Source of the DNA: Argopecten irradians
Taxonomy: Eukaryota; Mollusca; Bivalvia; Pectinida; Pectinidae
NCBI RefSeq assembly: GCF_041381155.1
Contig: NC_091147.1
Coordinates: 12,277,030-12,341,029, forward strand
Reading direction: 5' to 3'
Length of the DNA: 64,000 nucleotides
Below are positions 58,440-64,000 of this stretch, in pieces. A model generated the notes under the pieces. It was not told the origin of the DNA. It saw nothing but the letters and a program-made list of their open reading frames with translations, and did not search any database. Numbering within the stretch: position 1 is the first letter of the stretch; every line of letters begins with the position of its first letter. The position numbers and the translations under genes were made by a program.

Positions 58440-59905
58440 AGTGCAATAAATACTGCACGGTCAGCGATCAGTTCTTGTGACATATCTGTGAACACACAAT
58501 TCAGTGGGGAAACACCCATTAGTATGTAGATTTTTAAAAGGCGTGTTCACAAACCGACCAAGTTTACCAAGATATACCGAAACTTGGAATGTAGTATATT
58601 TAGAAAAACTTATTCCTTTACAGTCTTTAGATCTTCTTAGTTTAACCAAAAAAATAGTTATGTTATTAGCTTTAGTTACTGCCCAAAGAGGCCAGTTTTA
58701 CACCTTATTGGTGTGGCGAATGTTTATTTTACTTCAGATAAACTGACTATTTATGTGGATAATATTTTAAAGACTACACGACCTGGTCACCACCAGGCTC
58801 CTTTTCACATACCCAAGTTTATAGCCAAACTTTGTCTGTGTGTTTACAGTACTATGCTGGAGTATGTAAATAGAACCAAAGGCATTAGAGGCACCAATAA
58901 ACAGCTATTTCTGTGTATCACCGCATGGTCCAGTGTGTAGAGCACCGTTACAAAGCTATATCTGTGTATCACCGCAAGGTCCAGTGTGTAGAAGCACCAA
59001 TACACAGCTATTTCTGTGTGTATCACCGCATGGTCCACTGTGTAGAAGCACCAATACACAGCTATTTATGTGTATCATCGCATGGTCCACTGTGTAGAAG
59101 CACCAATACACAGCTATTTATGTGTATCACCGCATGGTCCACTGTGTAGAAGCACCAATACACAGCTATTTCTGTGTATCACCGCATGGTCCACTGTGTG
59201 TAGAAGCACCAATACACAGCTATTTCTGTGTATCACCGCAAGGTCCAGTGTGTAGAAGCACCAATACACAGCTATTTCTGTGTATCACCGCATGGTCCAC
59301 TGTGTAGAAGCACCAATACACAGCTATTTCTGTGTATCACCGCATGGTCCACTGTGTAGAAGCACCAATACACATATATTTCTGTGTATCACCGCAAGGT
59401 CCAGTGTGTAGAGGCACCAATACACAGCTATTTCTTGGTACTGTATCACCGCATGGTCCAGTGTGTAGAGGCACCAATACACAGTTATTTCTGTGTATCA
59501 CCGCATGGTCCAGTGTGTAGAGCACCAATACACATATATTTCTGTGTATCACCGCAAGGTCCAGTGTGTAGAGGCACCAATACACAGCTATTTCTTGGTA
59601 CTGTATCACCGCATGATCCAGTGTGTAGAGGCACCAATACACAGTTATTTCTGTGTATCACCGCATGGTCCAGTGTGTAGAGCACCGTTACAAAGCTATA
59701 TCTGTGTATCACCGCATCGTCCAGTGTGTAGAAGCACCAATACACAGCTATTTCTGTGTATCAATGCAAGGTCCAGTGTGTAGAAGCACCATATCCAGAT
59801 GGTTGAAATCTGTCATGTCCGAAGCAGTTGTGGATGTGTCAATATTTGGATACAGCATGTGTGTGTTGTTAACAGTGACAGAAGTCAAGGAAATACTGCC
59901 TTGAG
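58440..59905 (+). pseudogene. Tyrosine recombinase remnant interrupted by a tandem array
   Basis: RFLKGVFTNRPSLPRYTETW, ALVTAQRGQFYTLL and CLCVYSTMLEYVNRTKGIRG are the N-terminal and early catalytic parts; STISRWLKSVMSEA follows after the array. The H-S-x-R and tyrosine part is deleted here but preserved in the fragment at 62.2 kb. Confidence 0.65.
58890..59791 (+). repeat. 52-bp tandem array (about 17 copies) born from recombinase coding sequence
   Basis: Unit AGCACCAATACACAGCTATT + TCTGTGTATCACCGCATGGT + CCACTGTGTAGA. The first unit is still the recombinase frame (GTNKQLFLCIT), and the sequence after the last unit resumes recombinase coding. Each unit contains ACACAG-CTATTT-CTGTGT, a 6-bp hairpin. 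Variant units (GCACCGTTACAAAGC; TTCTTGGTACTGTATC) recur in blocks, so higher-order amplification occurred. Confidence 0.9.
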
Positions 59906-62229
59906 TGAACTGCTGATTAGTTGTGTTGTAGCATATTTTATTGGATACATTTCACATATTAAAGTATGATGAATCTTCAAAATCTTGCATTGTTGTTTAA
60001 AAGAATGCATTGACTCTAAAATCTCGTGTGATCTCTCAGCGTGGTTGATTTGAAAATTGACAGATTAAACGAAGATATGAAGTTTGATAAAAAAGAATTT
60101 AAGTAAAAAATCAAATCAAATTCAGGCCGAAAAAAGGTAAAAAAAATAAAAATAAAACTCCCATATGGTTACATATCTCAATGTACGTTTTATCCCTATG
60201 ATACTCTAAAAGCTGAATCACGTGACTTGGGCATGTCTTCGTTAAATCTGTCAATTAAAAGCGGTAGTTAGGTAACCTTGTCACGTACGCATCTATATTA
60301 TGTATAAAGGCCTCTGTTCGGGACAGCTAGTACATATATTTATTACGCAACTCAGTCATAGTATATTGAGCAGATAACAAACGGGTGCTATCTTGTGTAC
60401 AGAATTATTTCACTCTATGTATTTATCACGTTTTTTTGGTTTGTTTGGTTTGTTTAACGTCAGGTACGATGTGTCCAAATAGAGTAATAACACGCCAGCA
60501 GTGCCCTTGATGTGGATTTTTACATGTGTCTGCAGTAACACTGCAAGGTCACCGATAATACATGCATTCTCAATAACCAATGCTTGTGAAAATGATGACC
60601 AAATAATTAAATGTTAATTGATTTTAGAACGCCATGGAATATTTTGGTGAGGGTTGATTATTTACATAAAACTTAAAACAGTTGTCATATAAACTGTATG
60701 CATGTTTGAACTTTGACATCTTGATTATAAAATATGTTTTTTGGGTCAATTTCGTTTACTCTCTCTCAAAGAACTTTCAAGCTCTTACTCTTCAAATTAT
60801 TTTCATTTCATATGATAAAAATGTTGTACTAGGGAAGATGTACAAAATAATGAGGTGATCGGAAAATGATTTGATAAATGACCCGAAGGTCACAACATGA
60901 AGAAAAATTAGAGGATTTCAGAGGCTTTACTACATTTTGTGATCCCAAGGACCGGACATCCCTGTCATTCATATCCACATATACAATAGTGTTTTTCTAT
61001 CCTACCTTGACAGTTTGCTACAATAGTGCGCGACATTTTGAGAAATTTGTTCGATGAGAACCGCAACTGCTAGTCATTTCTTCATACATGACAATTGCAT
61101 ATTTGCAAAACAAATTCCTTTGTTTGCATCCAACATAGTACCAACAACAAAATTTCTGAAAACCATCTTAAATTTCGTCAAGAAAATGGTAATTTTGTTG
61201 ACGCAGTTACGCCACTGTGTTGTTTTGTATGGGTAGCCATGTAAGGTTTATTTCATGGAACAAAACACCATTACAGGTAGAAGAGACAAACTTATACAAT
61301 ACTGTCACCGATAACAAAATATATAGCATACTCACCAATGATAGGGTCTAGTCTTGATACTCAATATGATAAAGAATAAATACAGGCGCTGATTACAAAA
61401 AGCAGGTTTTTTTCTCGACGGCTCGTTGGTTTTCTATAGACTGTGCACTCGGAACACATTGATATGTAATTCTGACACGTTTTGTGCAGCTAAATGCATC
61501 GCTATCCGGTTGCGCAGCATAGACATTTGGATAAAACTTAAAATGTACTTTACACAAATGGTTTTTTTTCAGACGACCTCTAAAAGTTTTCAAAGTCGGG
61601 CTGCAATTACTTAATGTGGCAGGGTGTTACAGAAATCCACGAAACGCCTACTAAACATTTCTTTTGCGATGATAGTCCTCAGTAATCATTTACATGTTTA
61701 GCCTCATAATCCCAAGTATAAAGGTTCAGAAAACTATTACAAGAGTCCCATGGGCCTTAACGATCCCCTGATATTTTAAAATTACATGTAGTTATATCAT
61801 TACTAGCCAGCTGATTCTTTTGTTCACAAAATCGGAACATAGATCTAATAGGTCTACATGCAAAGTTTCATTTAGCTTGGTGCATAATAACTAACATTAT
61901 AGTGTCGTTTAATTGTCTTTATTTTTGTCCACATAATAAGACAGTTGTTTGGGTTACGATAAAAGAATAAAAAAAATGACCGCGGAATTTTTTAGTAATT
62001 AGCCTTTCTATACCTATACCCCGTAAAAAGGAATTTTTTCACAATTACATAATTAAACCGAAATCGAGCGGTAATATTTTTATAAAGTACATCTTATATA
62101 TTCAACATTATAAAGTGTTAATAGTCTAATAATATAAATTGTTATAACTGTTAATTTTATGTCACGATGCCACCGATTCAATGCTATACAAAGCTAAGAA
62201 ATGGCACAAATAAACCATTATTTTGCCTG

Positions 62230-62360
62230 GATATAATATCTGTGTCAATATTCTGTGCACACAGCATAAGATCAGCTGCCACTAGTGCAGCCTCTAGTAG
62301 AAGTGTTACTTTTCAGAAAATAATGGCAGCAGCAGGCTGGAGCCAGGAAAGTACTTTTTC
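62230..62360 (+). pseudogene. Tyrosine recombinase C-terminal fragment, second DIRS-type copy
   Basis: ISVSIFCAHSIRSAATSAAS and KIMAAAGWSQESTF contain the H-S-x-R box and following helix of the recombinase. Frame open 62,167-62,424; the upstream element is missing. Confidence 0.6.
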
Positions 62361-62379
62361 CGTTTCTATCAGAGACATG

Positions 62380-64000
62380 TGTGTGTTGTCAACAGTGACA
62401 GAAGCCAAGGAAATACTGCCTTGAGTGAACTGCTGCATTAGTTGTGTTGTAGCATATTTTATTGGATACATTTCACATATTAAAGTAAGATGAATCTTCA
62501 AAATCTTGCATTATTGTTTAAAAGAATGCATTGACTCTAAAATCTCGTGTGATCTCTCAGCATGGTTGATTTGAAAATTGACAGATTAAACGAAGATATG
62601 AAGTTTGATAAAAAAGAATTTAAGTAAAAAATCAAATCAAATTCAGGCCGAAAAAAAAAGTTAAAAAAAAAAAAAAAATAAAACTCCCATATGGTTACAT
62701 ATCTCACTGTACTTTTTATCCCTATGATACTCTAAAAGCTGAATCACGTGACTTGGGCATGTCTTCGTTAAATCTGTCAATTAAAAGCGGTAGTTAGGTA
62801 ACCTTGTCACGTACGCATCTATATTATGTATGTATAAAGGCCTCTGTTCAGGACAGCTTGTACATCTATCTATTACGCAACTCAGTCCTAGTAGAGTGAG
62901 TAGGTAACAAACGGGTGCTATCTTGTGTACAGAATTATTTCACTCTATGCATTTTTCACGTCAGTTACGATGTGTCCAAATAGAGTAATAACACGCCTGC
63001 AGTGCTCTTGATGTGGATCTATACACGTGTCTGTAGTAACACTGCAAGGCCACCGATAATACATGCATTCTCAATAACCAATGCTTGTGAAAATGATGAC
63101 CAAATAGTTAAATGTTAATTGATTTTAGAACGTCATGAAATATTTTGGTGATGGTTGAATATTTACATAAAGCTTAAAACAGTTGTCATATAAACTATAT
63201 GCATGTTTGAATTTTGACATCTTGATTATAAAATATGTGTTTTGGGTCAATTTCGTTACTCTCTCAAAGAACTTTCAAGCTCTTACTCTTCAAATTATTT
63301 TCATTTCATATGATAAAAATGTTGTACTAGGGAAGATGTACAAAATAATGAGGTGATTTGAAATTGATTTGATAAATGACCCGAATGTCACAACATGTAG
63401 AAAAATATGAGGATTTCAGAGGCTTTTACTACATTTTGTGATCCCAAGGACCGAACATCCCTGTCCTTTATATCCACATATACAAGAGTGTTTTTCTATC
63501 CTACCTTGACAGTTTACTACAATTGTACAATGATGAAAGTGTGGCATTTTGAGAAATTTGTTCGATGAGAACCTCAACTGCTAGTCATTTCTTCATACAT
63601 GACAATTGCATGATATTTGCAAAACAAATTCCTTTGTTTGCATTCAATATAGTACCAACAACACAATTTCTGAAAACAATCTTAAATTTCGTCAAGAAAA
63701 TGGTAATTTTGTTGACGCAGTTACGCCACTGTGTTGTTTTGTATGGGTAGCCATGTAAGGTTTATTACATGGAACAAAACACCATTACAGGTAGAAGAGA
63801 CAAACTTATACAATACTGTCACCGATAATAAAATATATAACATACTCACCAATGATAGGGTCTAGTCTTGATACTCAATATGATAAAGAATAAATACAGG
63901 CGCTGATTACAAAAAGCAGGTTTTTCTCTCGACGGCTCGTTGGTTTTCTATAGACTGTGCACTCGGAACACATTGATATGTAATTCTGACACGTTTTGTG
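62380..64000. repeat. Third partial copy: DIRS 3' end plus gene C/D upstream region
   Basis: Matches 59,860-61,490 throughout at high identity, including the retroelement's inverted-end blocks (62,534-62,571, 62,729-62,756) and the leader-exon region. The part from about 62,870 also matches 49,255-50,440. It runs off the window. Confidence 0.85.

Larger units (their letters stand above)
55546..60238 (+). mobile_element. Decayed DIRS-type retrotransposon with inverted ends
   Basis: The left end holds TTTTCAAATCAAACACGCTG..AGAGATC and then GACATGCGCAAGTCACGTGA. The right end holds the complements of both blocks, at 60,019-60,056 and 60,211-60,238. Inverted ends with a rearranged internal complementary region are what DIRS elements have, in contrast to the split direct repeats of the element at 15.2 kb. 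Between them lie Gag, RT, RNase H, the post-RNase H block and tyrosine recombinase pieces, all with stops and frameshifts. It interrupts copy 2 of the segmental duplication. Confidence 0.7.
50830..61600. repeat. Segmental duplication, copy 2 (dead FAXC exon + peptide gene D)
   Basis: Matching blocks at 50,830-51,340, 51,575-51,690, 51,770-52,900, 52,915-53,155, 53,210-53,430, 54,590-55,320, 55,360-55,520 and 60,325-61,600. The gap 55,525-60,325 is the DIRS-type insertion absent from copy 1. Confidence 0.85.

Noticed and set aside
58890..59791. CRISPR-like array
   Set aside because: Head-to-tail 52-bp units with no unique spacers, in eukaryotic DNA.
58844..59904. Several 60-100 codon frames on both strands
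   Set aside because: Shadows of the 52-bp array.

Overview
The window looks like nuclear DNA of a metazoan, most likely a mollusc and probably a bivalve (inference). It is AT-rich. Genes are split by GT-AG introns and lie in a dense field of mobile elements: two kinds of tyrosine-recombinase retrotransposon, a LINE, palindromic MITEs, foldback DNA and minisatellites. No bacterial, organellar or viral gene set is visible. Nearly all open frames over 60 codons outside the features below are chance frames.

Genes. (1) On the minus strand, four small two-coding-exon genes (A about 0.25-2.1 kb, B 23.6-28.4 kb, C 40.7-49.4 kb, D 52.5-53.4 kb) share one plan. A noncoding first exon is followed by a signal-peptide exon ending in a phase-1 intron, then one short exon, starting with AT after the acceptor, that encodes the mature peptide. 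A, C and D have homologous signal exons (start MLKVT) and a C-terminal CPPxC core followed by Gly/Arg-rich sequence. B has the same layout but no cysteine. They read as a cluster of fast-diverging secreted cationic peptides that I cannot assign to a named family. (2) On the plus strand, 33.0-38.6 kb holds a complete five-exon gene of the failed-axon-connections (FAXC; GST/metaxin-like) family, 254 aa.

Layout. 0-14 kb: gene A, then mostly noncoding DNA with a 91-bp twin repeat, a 42-bp minisatellite and small palindromes. 14.3-20.2 kb: remnants of a DNA-transposon-like inverted repeat enclose a nearly full-length Ngaro/PAT-type retrotransposon (15,199-20,010) with A1-ORFs-B1A2-B2 split direct repeats. 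22-28 kb: gene B, with a 1.8-kb inverted-repeat element in its 5' intron. 31.8-33.0 kb: a roughly 60-bp tandem array running up to the first coding exon of FAXC. 35.8-37.4 kb: a minus-strand LINE inside FAXC intron 4. 38.3-61.6 kb: two diverged tandem copies of one segment, each carrying the last FAXC exon (intact at 38,459, nonsense-mutated at 51,005) and one peptide gene (C and D). Copy 1 is interrupted by about 4.5 kb of foldback DNA (41.0-45.5 kb). Copy 2 is interrupted by a decayed DIRS-type element (55.5-60.2 kb), inside which a 52-bp piece of recombinase coding sequence has expanded to about 17 tandem copies. 62.4-64 kb: a third partial copy.

The candidate system of most interest is the minus-strand secreted-peptide cluster: a conserved signal exon, divergent mature exons, and local duplication together with the end of a neighbouring gene.
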